Notes under the pieces: model-generated
Told to the model about the DNA's origin: nothing
What the model saw: only the letters and a program-made list of their open reading frames with translations
Database searches by the model: none
Origin: DATAOG01 sp963753685
Lineage (GTDB): Bacteria; Pseudomonadota; Alphaproteobacteria; Geminicoccales; Geminicoccaceae
Assembly (NCBI GenBank): GCA_963753685.1
Contig: CAVWDE010000011.1
Span: 62,001 to 126,000 of the forward strand
DNA: 64,000 bases
Direction: 5' to 3'
Made by a program: the position numbers and the translations under genes
Part shown: in pieces, positions 41,626 to 51,335 of the stretch
How the letters are laid out: each line of letters begins with the position of its first letter
How positions within the stretch are numbered: position 1 is the stretch's first letter

Positions 41626-42495
41626 ATGGGCATCTTCGACAGCTTCCTGCTCGAGGCGATCGTCAATGGCCTCTTGTTCGGCGGCGTGCTGGCGCTGCTG
41701 GCGCTCGGGCTCAATCTGATCTTCGGGGTGATCGACGTCGTCTGGATCTGTTATGCCGAATTGATCATGCTTGGCATGTACACGGTCTATTTCTGCTATT
41801 CGGTCTGGGGCCTGCCGCTGTTCGTCGCGTTTGCGGCCTGCATCCTGGTGGTGGCCCTGCTGGGCTTCCTTTTGCACTATCTGGTGATCCGGCCGATCCT
41901 GGGCAGCGAGCCGATCAACCAGCTCCTGGTCACCGGGGGCGTCCTGTTCTTTTTGCAGGCGGTCGCGACGCTCGCGTTCGGCATCGACTTCAGGAATCTC
42001 GGCCTGTCGCTGCCGAGCGTGAGGCTGGGCGAGATCTTCCTGCCGATGTCGCGGATCTACGCCTGCGGCGCCTCGCTGGTCGCGATGCTCGCGGTCTGGC
42101 TGTTCCTCAAGAAGACCTATCTCGGGACCGCGATCCGGGCGATCAGCCAGGACCGGACGATCATGCCGCTGATGGGGGTCGACGCCAACCGGATCTACCT
42201 CATCACCTCGGCGATCGGCGGCGGGCTCGCCGGCCTCGGCGCCTGCGTCCTGGTCCTGCAGTACGACGTCCACCCTGCGATCGGCCTGAGCTTCGGCCCG
42301 ATCACCTTCATGGTGTGCGTCATGGGCGGGCTCGGCAACCTGATCGGCGGCTTCGTCGCCGCCTTCATCTTCGCTCAGTTCATCTCGGTCGGTGGCTACT
42401 TCTTCGCGCTGGAATGGGGCTACGTCATGGCCTTCGTGTTCTTCATCGGCATGATGTTCCTGCGCCCCCGCGGCCTGCTCGGCGCCCGCGGCTGA
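41626..42495 (+). CDS. livH: ABC transporter permease, LivH type
   Basis: 289 residues with eight or so hydrophobic segments, beginning LEAIVNGLLFGGVLALLALG. The family segment LNLIFGVIDVVWICYAELIM (about 29-48) and the cytoplasmic loop TAIRAISQDRTIMPLMGVDA (about 165-184), which contacts the ATPases, are clear, as is FVCVMGGLGNLIGG-like VCVMGGLGNLIGGFVAA near 230. It is the inner-membrane channel half of the importer. Confidence 0.9.
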   Translation: MGIFDSFLLEAIVNGLLFGGVLALLALGLNLIFGVIDVVWICYAELIMLGMYTVYFCYSVWGLPLFVAFAACILVVALLGFLLHYLVIRPILGSEPINQLLVTGGVLFFLQAVATLAFGIDFRNLGLSLPSVRLGEIFLPMSRIYACGASLVAMLAVWLFLKKTYLGTAIRAISQDRTIMPLMGVDANRIYLITSAIGGGLAGLGACVLVLQYDVHPAIGLSFGPITFMVCVMGGLGNLIGGFVAAFIFAQFISVGGYFFALEWGYVMAFVFFIGMMFLRPRGLLGARG

Positions 42496-42499
42496 GGGG

Positions 42500-43519
42500 G
42501 TGCGAGGCGTGACCCGCATCCTGCCCGTGATCGGCGTCGGCCTGCTGGCACTGATCCCGCTCGCGGGTCTTGGCGAGTACTACCTGCACGTCCTGATCCT
42601 GATCCTGCTCTGGGCCTTCATCTACACCAGCTGGTCGATCATGGGCCGCTTCGGCCTGGTCTCGCTGGGCCACGGCGCCTTCCTCGGGATCGGCGCCTAC
42701 ACCGTGACCATGCTCTGGAACCACTTCGGCATCACGCCCTGGCTCGGCATTCCGTTGGCCCTCCTGCTCGCCGGCCTGACCGCGCTGGTGATCGGCTACC
42801 CGTGCTTCCGCTTCAAGATCACCGGCCACTACTTCGCGCTCGTGACGCTCGCCCTCTCCGAGGTGGTCCGCCTCCTGATCATCGCGCTGCGCGACTTCAC
42901 CGGCGGCTCGCTCGGCGTGACGCCCCGGACCGCGCTCGCCGGCAGCTCCTGGTCTCTCTACGCCCTCCAGTTCGCGCACAAGGAGGTCTGGTTCTACGTC
43001 ATGCTCGGGTTCTGGCTGCTGGGCTTGTGGATCTGGCGCCTGGTCGACCGGAGCATGGCCCGCTACGCGATGCAGGCGATCAGCCAGGAGGAGGAGGCCG
43101 CCGCCTCGGTCGGCATCGACGTCACCCGCACCAAGCTCAGGGTGACCCTCTTGAGCGCCCTCATGACCGCCTTCGGCGGGGCGCTCTACGGCCAGTATCA
43201 GGTCTACATCAACCCCGAGACCGTGTCCGGGATCGCGATCTCGCTGCAGATCGTGTTCGCGGTGATCGCGGGCGGCATGTTCGTCCAGCTCGGGCCCTCG
43301 GTCGGCGCGCTGTTCACGATCCTGCTCGCCGAAACCTTGAGGATCGCGATCGGCAACGAGGTCCACGGCCTCGACGGCACCATCTACGGCCTCTTGCTCG
43401 TGATCTTCATCATCTACATGCCCAAAGGCATCCTCGGCGCCCTCCTCGACCTGTTCGCCCGCCGCTCCGGCACGCCACCCCCCGGCCGCCTCCAGCCGGC
43501 CGGCCAAGCGGCGAAGTAG
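42500..43519 (+). CDS. livM: ABC transporter permease, LivM type
   Basis: 339 residues from GTG at 42500, 4 bases after livH; a second GTG at 42509 is also possible. It is an integral membrane protein with IYTSWSIMGRFGLVSLGHGA (about 41-60), the LivM hallmark, the coupling loop YAMQAISQEEEAAASVGIDV and IFIIYMPKGILGALLDLFAR near the end. It ends the transport operon; the C-terminal Pro/Gly tail is cytoplasmic. Confidence 0.9.
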   Translation: MRGVTRILPVIGVGLLALIPLAGLGEYYLHVLILILLWAFIYTSWSIMGRFGLVSLGHGAFLGIGAYTVTMLWNHFGITPWLGIPLALLLAGLTALVIGYPCFRFKITGHYFALVTLALSEVVRLLIIALRDFTGGSLGVTPRTALAGSSWSLYALQFAHKEVWFYVMLGFWLLGLWIWRLVDRSMARYAMQAISQEEEAAASVGIDVTRTKLRVTLLSALMTAFGGALYGQYQVYINPETVSGIAISLQIVFAVIAGGMFVQLGPSVGALFTILLAETLRIAIGNEVHGLDGTIYGLLLVIFIIYMPKGILGALLDLFARRSGTPPPGRLQPAGQAAK

Positions 43520-43614
43520 AGCCACAGCTGGCGCGTTCCGAGGGCGCTCGTCGGTATCCTCGCCCTGCTTGCTCCGGCCATCGCCGGCGAGACTCCAATC
43601 TTGGAAAAGGCACC

Positions 43615-44250
43615 ATGCTCCACGGGATCATAGCGTTACTTGCGGGTCTGATCACGGCCACGATCTCGGCGATGGGCTATCCGGGGATCGTCCTGCTCAT
43701 GGCGATCGAGTCGGCCTGCATCCCGCTGCCCTCCGAGATCATCATGCCGTTTGCCGGCTACCTGGTCTTCACGGGACGCTTTGATCTGGTCCTGGTCGCG
43801 ACCGCGGGGGCGATCGGCTGCAATGTCGGATCGACCGTCGCCCATGCGGTCGGCATGTACGGCGGCCGGCCGTTCGTCGAGCGCTGGGGCGCCTACGTTC
43901 TGATCAGCCGGCGCGATCTGGACGTCGCCGAACGCTTCTTTGCCCGCTACGGCAGCATCACCGTGTTCGTCAGCCGGCTGCTGCCCGTGGTCCGGACCTT
44001 CATCGCCTTGCCCGCGGGCATGGCGCGCATGCCCCAGCTGAGGTTCCAGCTTTACACATTCGTCGGCTCCTGGCTGTGGTGCTACGCGCTCGCCTACGTC
44101 GGCTTCAAGCTCGGCGAGCGCTGGGACAGCGATCCGCGCCTCAGGGCGATCCTGCACGGGGCCGACGCGGTGATCCTGGCGGCCCTGGCTGCGGCCGTTG
44201 CCTGGTACGTCTGGTGGCACTGGCGGCATCGCCTGCGCCCCGACGACTGA
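43615..44250 (+). CDS. DedA-family membrane protein
   Basis: 211 residues from ATG at 43615. DedA/SNARE-associated family features: GYPGIVLLMAIESACIPLPS (acidic residue in the reentrant loop, about 20-39), EIIMPFAGYLVFTGRFDL, FARYGSITVFVSRLLPVVRT (about 105-124, with the conserved basic residues), FIALPAGMARM and VGSWLWCYALAYVGFKLG. DedA proteins act as lipid or undecaprenyl-phosphate flippases or proton-dependent transporters. It has its own spacer (95 bases) from livM and is convergent with mbfA. Confidence 0.87.
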   Translation: MLHGIIALLAGLITATISAMGYPGIVLLMAIESACIPLPSEIIMPFAGYLVFTGRFDLVLVATAGAIGCNVGSTVAHAVGMYGGRPFVERWGAYVLISRRDLDVAERFFARYGSITVFVSRLLPVVRTFIALPAGMARMPQLRFQLYTFVGSWLWCYALAYVGFKLGERWDSDPRLRAILHGADAVILAALAAAVAWYVWWHWRHRLRPDD

Positions 44251-44274
44251 TATCCCCCGACGGCTTGGCCGCGC

Positions 44275-45231
44275 TCAGGCGCTGCCGATCAGGATGCCGG
44301 TCAGGAACACCAGGAAGCCGCCGACCACCACCTGGAAGGCAGCGGACAGAAAGGGCGTGTCCATGAAGCGATTGCGGATCCAGGCGATCACGCCGAGCTC
44401 GACCACCACCACGGCGACCGCGATCGTGGTGGCGACATGGAAGTTCGGGATCAGGTAAGGCAGGGTGTGCCCGAGCCCGCCGATCGCCGTCATGAGGCCG
44501 CAGACCACGCCACGCAACCATGGCTTGCCGCGCCCGGTGAGGCTGCCGTCGTCGGACAACGCCTCGGCGAAGCCCATGCTGATGCCGGCGCCGATCGAGG
44601 CGGCGAGGCCGACCACGAAGGCGTCCCGGCTGTTGTGGGTGGCAAAGGCGGCGGCGAACAGCGGTGCCAGCGTCGAGACCGAGCCGTCCATGAGCCCGGC
44701 CAGGCCCGGCTGGATCACCTGCAGCACGAACAGGCGCCTGCGCGTCTCTTCCTCCTGCGCGCGCACGCCGGTGGGCAGGCGCTCGGCGGCGAACTGCTCG
44801 GCCAATAGCTCGTGATGGCGCTCGGCTTCGGCGAGGTCGCCGAGCAGCTGCCGGATGCCGGCGTCGGTGCACCGCTGGGCGGCGCGCAGATAGAAGCCCT
44901 GGACCTCGAGCTCCATCACCTCGGCCTGCCGGCGCACGGCATCCAGGCCGAGCGGACGCACCAGCCACAAGGGCTTGCGGCTGACGAAGCCACGCACGTC
45001 CTCGCGCCGGATCAACGGTATGTGCTCGCCGAACTGGGCGCGGTGCAAATCGATCAGCCGGCGCCGGTGCGCGCTCTCCTCGGCCGCCATGTCGCGGAAC
45101 ATCTGCGCCGAGGCCGGATAATCGTCGCGCAGGCCGTGCGCGTAGCTCTCGTAAATGCGCTGATCCTCCTCCTCGAGGGTGATCGCGAGCGCCAGGATCT
45201 CCTGCTCCGACAGATCCGAGAAATTCTTCAC
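44275..45231 (-). CDS. mbfA: Membrane-bound ferritin / VIT1 fusion, iron exporter MbfA
   Basis: 318 residues. The N-terminal half is a ferritin-like diiron domain (LAITLEEEDQRIYESYAHGL, MAAEESAHRRRLIDLHRAQF, EVMELEVQGFYLRAAQRC and LAEAERHHELLAEQF carry the Glu/His ligands). The C-terminal half is the VIT1/CCC1 transporter (IQPGLAGLMDGSVSTLAPLF, GAGISMGFAEALSDDG, then three more membrane segments to FLTGILIGSA). This is the architecture of MbfA, which exports iron under iron or peroxide stress in rhizobia. It is usually Irr/Fur controlled; no clear Irr box was found upstream. Confidence 0.88.
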   Translation of the reverse strand: MKNFSDLSEQEILALAITLEEEDQRIYESYAHGLRDDYPASAQMFRDMAAEESAHRRRLIDLHRAQFGEHIPLIRREDVRGFVSRKPLWLVRPLGLDAVRRQAEVMELEVQGFYLRAAQRCTDAGIRQLLGDLAEAERHHELLAEQFAAERLPTGVRAQEEETRRRLFVLQVIQPGLAGLMDGSVSTLAPLFAAAFATHNSRDAFVVGLAASIGAGISMGFAEALSDDGSLTGRGKPWLRGVVCGLMTAIGGLGHTLPYLIPNFHVATTIAVAVVVVELGVIAWIRNRFMDTPFLSAAFQVVVGGFLVFLTGILIGSA

Positions 45232-45408
45232 CGGTACGTTCTCCAGCGAGTGCAGCCTGCCTCGCGCCAGGATGAACCGCCTGTCCCGGCATGACGGCGC
45301 GCTCTCATCTTAAACTTCACGGCGCACGAAAGTGAAACTCCCAGCCGCGCGAAAGGCGCCCTTGCGCGAGCGACGCGCGCGATCGGCCGACCACGCGGCA
45401 GCCGCGTG

Positions 45409-46017
45409 TCACCGACGCGCGTTTCGCGCGAGTTGGCGCAAACGCTCCACGCAGCGGTTGAGGCTGTCCGAGACACCGCGTGCGTGGCCAACCCGCCAAC
45501 CGGACGCCTCATTCTGGACGAACTCAATCATGCGTGTCGTGTAGAGTGGACCTACCAAGCGCCCGCTACCTTCCCGCGGCACGAGTTGCTCACGCAGGGC
45601 GCGTCGTCGTGACCGGCGTGCCAAGTCAATGAGCGTCCGCTTTGGATCGTCGAGTGCATCCGGATCACGCGGGACATGAACGCGAGTGACTCCGAGGAGA
45701 TCTGCAATCCGCTCGCTGTCCGCCAACAGCCAAGCTTCAATCGAGCGGACGACGAGGCGGAAGCACATGTGAGGTGCAGGATCGGGCAGCCACCTTCGGG
45801 CGCAAGGCGGCGCGCATTCGCAGTCCCGATCGAGGTCGACGAGGACAACCCAGGAAGCATGGCGTGCGGCGGCATTGTAGCCGGATATCGCGCTGAGCAA
45901 GGATGCCTTTCCCTGTCGGCCATAGACATTGGCGAGCGTCATGCCAGTCTCGCGGACTACCCGATGAAGCACCACCTCGTCGAGGTCGCCCTCCACGGCC
46001 CCGGACACGATCGGCAA
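45409..46017 (-). CDS. DUF4276 (Toprim-like) protein, partner of the adjacent ATPase
   Basis: 202 residues from TTG at 46017; GTG at 46008 is an alternative. The start PIVSGAVEGDLDEVVLHRVV, with conserved Glu after a hydrophobic strand, and WVVLVDLDRDCECAPPCARR (Asp-x-Asp near 60) resemble a Toprim-type metal site, as in DUF4276. RLVVRSIEAWLLADSERIAD is the other conserved block. It begins 3 bases after the ATPase stop, so the two form one unit. OLD and PARIS systems pair an ABC-type ATPase with a Toprim effector, so a defence nuclease is a plausible role. Confidence 0.75.
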   Translation of the reverse strand: MPIVSGAVEGDLDEVVLHRVVRETGMTLANVYGRQGKASLLSAISGYNAAARHASWVVLVDLDRDCECAPPCARRWLPDPAPHMCFRLVVRSIEAWLLADSERIADLLGVTRVHVPRDPDALDDPKRTLIDLARRSRRRALREQLVPREGSGRLVGPLYTTRMIEFVQNEASGWRVGHARGVSDSLNRCVERLRQLARNARR

Positions 46018-46020
46018 GGG

Positions 46021-47196
46021 TCAGTTCCCGAACAGCGCCAGGTGCTCCGGCCTTGGGGGGCGGGTCTCGGGTAGCAGAGCATCGGGAAGCGGAAGGCCAC
46101 CCTCGACCAGTGCTTTGGCCTGAGCGAGATCGGTTGCCGGCTGGATGCCTGTGCCATCGGCGTGCGGCTTGAGTAGCAGGACTTCATCCAGGCCAATTCC
46201 TTCGTCGCGCAGCAGGTCAGCCGAGTGAGAGCTGACCAGCACCTGCCGGCCGGTTCGACGTTGCATGCGGGCAAACAGCTGCGGCAGGCATCGGACCACA
46301 TCTGGGTGCAAAGACAGCTCCGGCTCCTCGAGCAGGAGCGGCCCGGAGCCGTCGAGGATTGCCCAGAGCAGCCCGAGCAGACGCAGACTGCCATCGGAGA
46401 ACTGTTCCTCCGATTGCCAGGCATCCTTCGGTCGCCAATGCTCATACTTAGCGCGGAGGTGTGGTACGCCCGTCACCTCGTCGCACAAGAACTGAAGCTC
46501 CTGCAGCTGAGGCACTGCTGTCTTCAGAGCCTTGGAGATTTGCCGCAACCGGGCATTGCGGGTGCGGTCCGGAGTGCGTGCGACTTGCTCCAGGAAATCC
46601 GAGCCGAAGGGATCGCTGCCGCGTCCGACGTACCGATCGGCGTCACGCACGAGCTGCGGCACCAGATGAAAATAGCGGATGGTCCGGAAAAAACCCGCCA
46701 AGTCACGAAAGTCGCGGTTCACGTTGACCTGCTCGATATAGGTCTGATGCAGCCGTGCAGGATCCTTCTGGTCTTCGTCATTGGGTCGATGCAGGATGGT
46801 CTTGTCGGCGAGCTGCACGCGTTCCTGCTTCAAAATCGGGCGCTGGCGATTGTCCTGGCCAAAACTGATCTGGTAGCTCCATTGCGGAGTGTCTGGACCT
46901 CGGCTTACCGACACGGCGATCTCGACGTCCGGATAGCGGCGGGCTGCGAGGCAGCGGAGCTTCGATACACCGCCCCGTTTCACGATTGCTTCTTCGAAGC
47001 CCCCGCCCACGGCCACCAGATCGTGCAGGAAGCGAAAGGCGTCGAGGAAATTGGATTTTCCCGAAGCGTTCGGACCGATCAGGAAGACGCGTCCCTGCAG
47101 CGGGACATCGCCGTGAACGAAGTTCCGCCAGTTCGCCAAGCGAACGCGCGACAGGCGCATCCCCTTCGTCCCGCTGGACTCGGTCGATGTCGTCAT
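46021..47196 (-). CDS. AAA/ABC-type ATPase (AAA_21/OLD-like) of a two-gene module
   Basis: 391 residues from ATG at 47196, GAGG 8 bases upstream; a TTG at 47211 is less likely. SMC/RecF-like layout: SRVRLANWRNFVHGDVPLQG, Walker A FLIGPNASGKSN (about 46-57), signature-like QFSDGSLRLLGLLWAIL (about 272), Walker B PLLLEEPELSLHPDVV (about 292) and H-switch VLVSSHSADLLRDEG. The central coiled insert is short. It is the sensor/motor type ATPase seen in OLD, PARIS and retron-linked systems; with the downstream DUF4276 gene it forms a candidate defence operon. G+C appears slightly lower than in neighbours. Confidence 0.8.
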   Translation of the reverse strand: MTTSTESSGTKGMRLSRVRLANWRNFVHGDVPLQGRVFLIGPNASGKSNFLDAFRFLHDLVAVGGGFEEAIVKRGGVSKLRCLAARRYPDVEIAVSVSRGPDTPQWSYQISFGQDNRQRPILKQERVQLADKTILHRPNDEDQKDPARLHQTYIEQVNVNRDFRDLAGFFRTIRYFHLVPQLVRDADRYVGRGSDPFGSDFLEQVARTPDRTRNARLRQISKALKTAVPQLQELQFLCDEVTGVPHLRAKYEHWRPKDAWQSEEQFSDGSLRLLGLLWAILDGSGPLLLEEPELSLHPDVVRCLPQLFARMQRRTGRQVLVSSHSADLLRDEGIGLDEVLLLKPHADGTGIQPATDLAQAKALVEGGLPLPDALLPETRPPRPEHLALFGN

Positions 47197-47320
47197 GGTC
47201 GAAAGCCTCAAAGGAGCGGCTCAGCAGTCTGCCAGCAGAGCAGGCTGAGCGTCTCTGAGCAAGGCCGATGCGGCGGGCGAGCGCCCGCCGCGGCCGAGCC
47301 GGCAGCCTTCCAGGAAAGGA

Positions 47321-49796
47321 TTACTCCGCGGCGGCGGGCCGGCGCGCCTCAGCCTCGCGGATCAACGCGCGTAGCCGCGCGGGCGTGACCGGGAGGGCGT
47401 CGATCTTGATGTTGAGGGGGCGAAGGGCGTCCTCGATCGCCGCCGCGATCGCCGGCGGGGCGCCCATGCGGCCGCCTTCGCCGCCGCCCTTGATGCCGAA
47501 CTCGGTGTAAGGAGACGGGGTCTCGACGTGGCCGACCCGGACGTCGGGCGGCACCTCGTGCACGGTCGGGATCAGGTAGTCCATGAAGCTCGCGGTCAGA
47601 AGCTGGCCGTTCTGATCGTAATGGAAGCGTTCGTAGAGGGCGGTGCCGATGCCCTGGGCGGTGCCGCCGCGGACGTGGCCGGCGAGCGTCATCGGGTTGA
47701 CCATGGTGCCGCAGTCGTGGACCGCGACGTAGTCGAGGAAGTGCATCTGGCCGGTCAGGGCGTCGACCTCGATCACCGGCAAATGACACATGTGGCCCAT
47801 GATCGGGTAGAAGATGCCGAGGTCCTTGCGGTCGGCGGACGGCAGCGTGGTCAGCGGGTGGTCGTAGACCGCGGTCGCGTCCAGACCGGAGGTGAGGTCG
47901 ACCTCGTCCGGCATCGACAGCCGGAAATAGTGGGCGTGGAGGGCGATCTCGGCGATCGACTTCGCCATGCCGGGGGCGCCCTTGACGCTGACCTTGCCGT
48001 CCTTGAGCTCGAGATCGGCGACGTCGGCCTCGAGCATGTGGCCCGCGACCCGGATCATCTTGTCCTTGATCTTGTTGGCCGCGCCGACCAGGGCACCGGT
48101 CACCATGACGGTGTAGCGGCTGCCGCCCGGGCCGGTGCCGTTGATGCCGTGATCGGAATCGCTATAGGTGACCGAGATGTCGGCCGGGTCCATGGTCAGA
48201 TGCTCGGCCAGGACCTGGGTCGCGACCGTCTCCGGGCTGTTGCCCCAGAACGGCGCCTGCAGCGAGATCACGGCCTTGCCGGTCGGGTCGAGCTTGACGG
48301 AGACACCCTCGGGCGAGCTCGTGAGCGCAAAGCCCGGCTCCTCGTTCAGCATCCAGAACTCGGTCGCGCTGAACACGCTCCGCTCCTGGCAGGTCGCGAT
48401 GCCGATGCCGATGTAGCGGCCCTGGCGGCGGGCTTCCGCCTGCTTCTGGCGCCAGCCCTGGTAGTCGAGCATCTCCAGGGCCTTGTCGAGCACGGCCGGA
48501 TAGTTGCCGCTGTCGTAGAGGTTGCCGGTCGGGATGAAGTAGGGAAAGTCGTCGGGCTGGATGAAGTTGGCGCGCCGGAACTCGACCGGGTCGAGGCCCA
48601 GCTGGTCGACCGCGGCATCGACCAGGCGCTCGACCACGAAGTTCGCGACCTCGGAGCCGAAGCCGCGATAGGCGCCCTGCTGGCACTTGTTCGTCAAGCA
48701 CGGCGGTGATGTCGACCTCGACGCTGCGGATCTTGTAGGGGCCGACGATCTGCGAGAGCGCGTTGCCGTGGTGGCCGATGCCGAACTGGAAATAGGCGCC
48801 GTAGTCGTCGATGATCTTGCAGCGCAGGCCGGTCATCCGGCGGTCCGCATCGAGCGCCAGTTCTGCGTCGTAGATGCGGTCGGAGCCGTGGTTGTCGCAG
48901 GCGGTGAGGTTGTCGATCCGGTCTTCCATGTATTTGACCGGACGGCCGGTCGCGCGTGCCAAGGTCGCGGCGATCACGGGAACTTTGTGAAGAAAAAGCT
49001 TGCTGCCGAAGCTGCCGCCCGCGATCACCGGCACGATGTTGAGCTTGTGCGCCGGCACGCCGAGCGTGACGGCGAGCGTCCAGCCGACGTAGTTGTAGAA
49101 CGAGCTGTTGACGTGGACCGTGAACTTGCCGATGCCGCGATCGAAGGCCACGACCGCGCCGCAGGTCTCGAGCGGCTGGGCGCCCGAGCGCGGCCAGCGC
49201 AGCTTGCGCGAGATCACGACGTCGGCGTTGGCGAAATCCTGATCGAGCGGCCCGAACGAGAATTTACGATGCATTGCTACGTTGGTGGGCCCGCGCTGCG
49301 GATGGAGCACGGCGTCGCCGGTTGCCGTGACCGCGGCCTCGGGATCGACCACCGCCGGCAACTCCTCGTAGTCGACCTCGATCAGCTCGAGCGCGTCCTC
49401 GGCGATATAGCGGCTCTCGGCGGCGACGATCGCGACCGGCTCGCCGACGTGGCGCACGCGGTCGAGCGCCACGCAGCGCTGCTCGACCGGCGGATTGGAG
49501 AAACAGGGCAAGGGCCCGGTGACCTTGGCGACGTCGGCGCCGGTCATGACCAGGGCCACGCCCGGCAGCGCCTTTGCCCGGCTGACATCGATCGACTTGA
49601 TGCGCGCGTGCGCGTGCGGGCTGCGCAATGCTGCCGCGTGCAGCATGTTCGGCAGCACGACGTCGTCGATGTAGCGGCCCTGGCCGGCCAAGAGGCGCGG
49701 GTCCTCGACCCGCTTCATGCTCTGGCCGATCCAGCGGAAGTCGCCGCGCGGCTTCTCGCGCTGCCGGCTCGGCGGGATGCGGGCGCTGGCGGTCAT
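47321..49796 (-). pseudogene. Molybdenum hydroxylase large subunit (CoxL/xanthine dehydrogenase-like), one frameshift
   Basis: The start is ATG at 49796, overlapping the small-subunit stop (ATGA). The N-terminal part runs normally (RWIGQSMKRVEDPRLLAGQG, IIDDYGAYFQFGIGHHGNA, PVIAGGSFGSKLF) to ITAVL at about 48703. There one extra G breaks the frame before TNKCQQGAYRGFGSE. The rest is open to 47321 and contains the molybdopterin contacts (GGSRYTVMVTGALVGAANK, HDCGTMVNPMTLAGHVRGG, FGIKGGGEGGRMGAPPAI with the catalytic Glu). Joined length is about 825, slightly longer than CoxL. AYRGFG differs from both the form I AYxCSFR and form II AYRGAGR loops, so CO is unlikely as substrate; an N-heterocycle or aldehyde fits better. 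Confidence 0.8.
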
Positions 49797-50284
49797 TCGG
49801 CGGCCTCCCGGACGGGGGTCATGAGCTCGGCCGCGCGCAGGATCGCGGCGATGATGGTCTGGTAGCCGGTGCAGCGGCAGAGGTTGCCGCCGATCGCTTC
49901 GACGATGTCGTCCCGGCTGGGGTGCGGGTTGGCCTCGAGCAGCTCCACGGTGCTGAGCAGCATCGCGGGCGTACAGAAGCCGCACTGCAGCCCGTGCTTT
50001 TCCCAGAACGCCTGCTGGATCGGGTGCAGTGCCTCCGCCGTGCCCAGCGACTCGATGGTGCGGATCTCGGCGCCGTCGGCCTGGACCGCAAGCGTCAGGC
50101 AGGAGCGGGCGCTCTTGCCGTCGAGCAGCACCGTGCAGGTGCCGCAGACGCCGTGCTCGCAGCCGACGTGGGTGCCGGTCAGGCGCAGCTCCTCGCGCAG
50201 GAAGTCGGACAGCAGCAGGCGCGGCTCGACCGCACGCTCATAGGCCGTGCCGTTGACGACGACGCGGACGGTTTCCCTGGTCAT
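49793..50284 (-). CDS. Molybdenum hydroxylase small subunit, 2Fe-2S (CoxS-like)
   Basis: 163 residues. The plant-type [2Fe-2S] cluster cysteines are in VGCEHGVCGTCTVLLDG (about 40-56) plus SC at 61; the second cluster is in CGFCTPAM (about 100) and NLCRCTGYQTII (about 134). It passes electrons between the molybdenum and FAD subunits. It lies between the M and L genes with ATGA overlap to L, in M-S-L order. Confidence 0.92.
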   Translation of the reverse strand: MTRETVRVVVNGTAYERAVEPRLLLSDFLREELRLTGTHVGCEHGVCGTCTVLLDGKSARSCLTLAVQADGAEIRTIESLGTAEALHPIQQAFWEKHGLQCGFCTPAMLLSTVELLEANPHPSRDDIVEAIGGNLCRCTGYQTIIAAILRAAELMTPVREAAE

Positions 50285-50302
50285 GGCTCTTTCCTCCCTG
50301 CC

Positions 50303-51166
50303 TCAGCCGCAGCGCTCGAGCGCCGCCCCCAGCACGCGCGCGCTCAGCGCCCGCACCAGATCGCGCCGGTAGGCTTCGTCGGCATGGACATCGCTGGTCG
50401 GCTGGACCGCGCGCGCCGCGGCATCGGCCGCCTTGGCGAAGTTTTCCGGCGTTGCCGGCTGGCCCGCGAGCGCCGCCTCGGCGGCCGCGACGCGGGTCGC
50501 ATGGCCGCCGACTCCGGCATAGCCAAGCCGCACGCTCTGGCAGACGCCGTTCGCGACGGTGAGCGTGCAGCCGGCGGCGACGATCGCGAAGTCGCCATGC
50601 CGCTGGCTGACCTCGTCGAAGGCGTAGCCCTGGCCCTGTCCTTGAGCGGCAAAGCGGATCTCGGTGAGCAGCTCGTCGGCGCGCGCCGCGGTCTCGAACG
50701 GGCCCTTGAAGAAGTCGGCGGCCGCGACCCGCCGCTCGCCCGTGCTGCTCTTGAGGACGAAGGTCGCATCGAGCAGGAGTGCCACCACCGGCAGCTCCGA
50801 GGCCGGGTCGGCGTGGCAGAGGTTGCCGCCGATCGTGCCGCGGTTGCGGATCGCGTGGTGCGAGATGAAACGGTAGGCGTCGGTGATCAGCGGGCACCGG
50901 CGCGCCACCTCGGCCGAGTGCATGACCGTGTTGTGGCGGGTCAGCGCGCCGACCGCGAGCTCGTTGCCGTCGGCGCGGATGTAGTCGAGCTCGCGCAGCC
51001 GACCAGCGTCGATGACGGTCTTGGGCGCCACCAGCCGCAGATTGAGCATCGCGATCAGGCTCTGGCCGCCGGCCAGCAGCTTGGCGTCCTCGCCATGGCG
51101 TGCGAGCGCGGCAAGCGTCGCCGCGACGGAGTCCGGACGTTCGTAGGCGAACGCTGGCGGCTTCAT
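50303..51166 (-). CDS. Molybdenum hydroxylase FAD-binding medium subunit (CoxM-like)
   Basis: 287 residues from ATG at 51166; the in-frame start at 51199 adds a non-homologous leader. The FAD-binding motifs of the CoxM family are present: LLAGGQSLIAMLNLRLVAP (about 31-49, the AGGQSL loop) and RNRGTIGGNLCHADPASELP (about 99-118, the TIGGN loop), then LRFAAQGQGQGYAFDEVSQR-type hydrophobic core and the CO_deh_flav_C tail. It is the first gene of the operon; transcription would start in the 279-bp gap upstream. Confidence 0.9.
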   Translation of the reverse strand: MKPPAFAYERPDSVAATLAALARHGEDAKLLAGGQSLIAMLNLRLVAPKTVIDAGRLRELDYIRADGNELAVGALTRHNTVMHSAEVARRCPLITDAYRFISHHAIRNRGTIGGNLCHADPASELPVVALLLDATFVLKSSTGERRVAAADFFKGPFETAARADELLTEIRFAAQGQGQGYAFDEVSQRHGDFAIVAAGCTLTVANGVCQSVRLGYAGVGGHATRVAAAEAALAGQPATPENFAKAADAAARAVQPTSDVHADEAYRRDLVRALSARVLGAALERCG

Positions 51167-51335
51167 GCCTTGCTCCCCGATGATCGGGGAGAAGCCCAAC
51201 CCTCAACACGGACCCGGCGCGCGTCGAGACGGCCCGTCGTGGGCCGCCAATCCCTTGGATCGGAACGAGTCGGACGCGGCAGAACGCCCAGGGTCCGGAG
51301 CGCGGAGCCTCCCCCGCTTTTTCGCGGCCTAGTTA

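Noticed and set aside
42802..44250. 482-residue plus-strand frame joining livM DNA with DedA
   Set aside because: The first 271 codons are livM in a wrong frame; the DedA homology begins at ATG 43615.
45232..45320. Irr (ICE) box upstream of mbfA
   Set aside because: Expected from MbfA regulation in rhizobia, but only a weak TTTAAGAT-like match was found, with no symmetrical TTCTAAA partner.
47321..51166. Form I or form II carbon monoxide dehydrogenase
   Set aside because: Operon order fits, but the large-subunit loop AYRGFG matches neither diagnostic motif.
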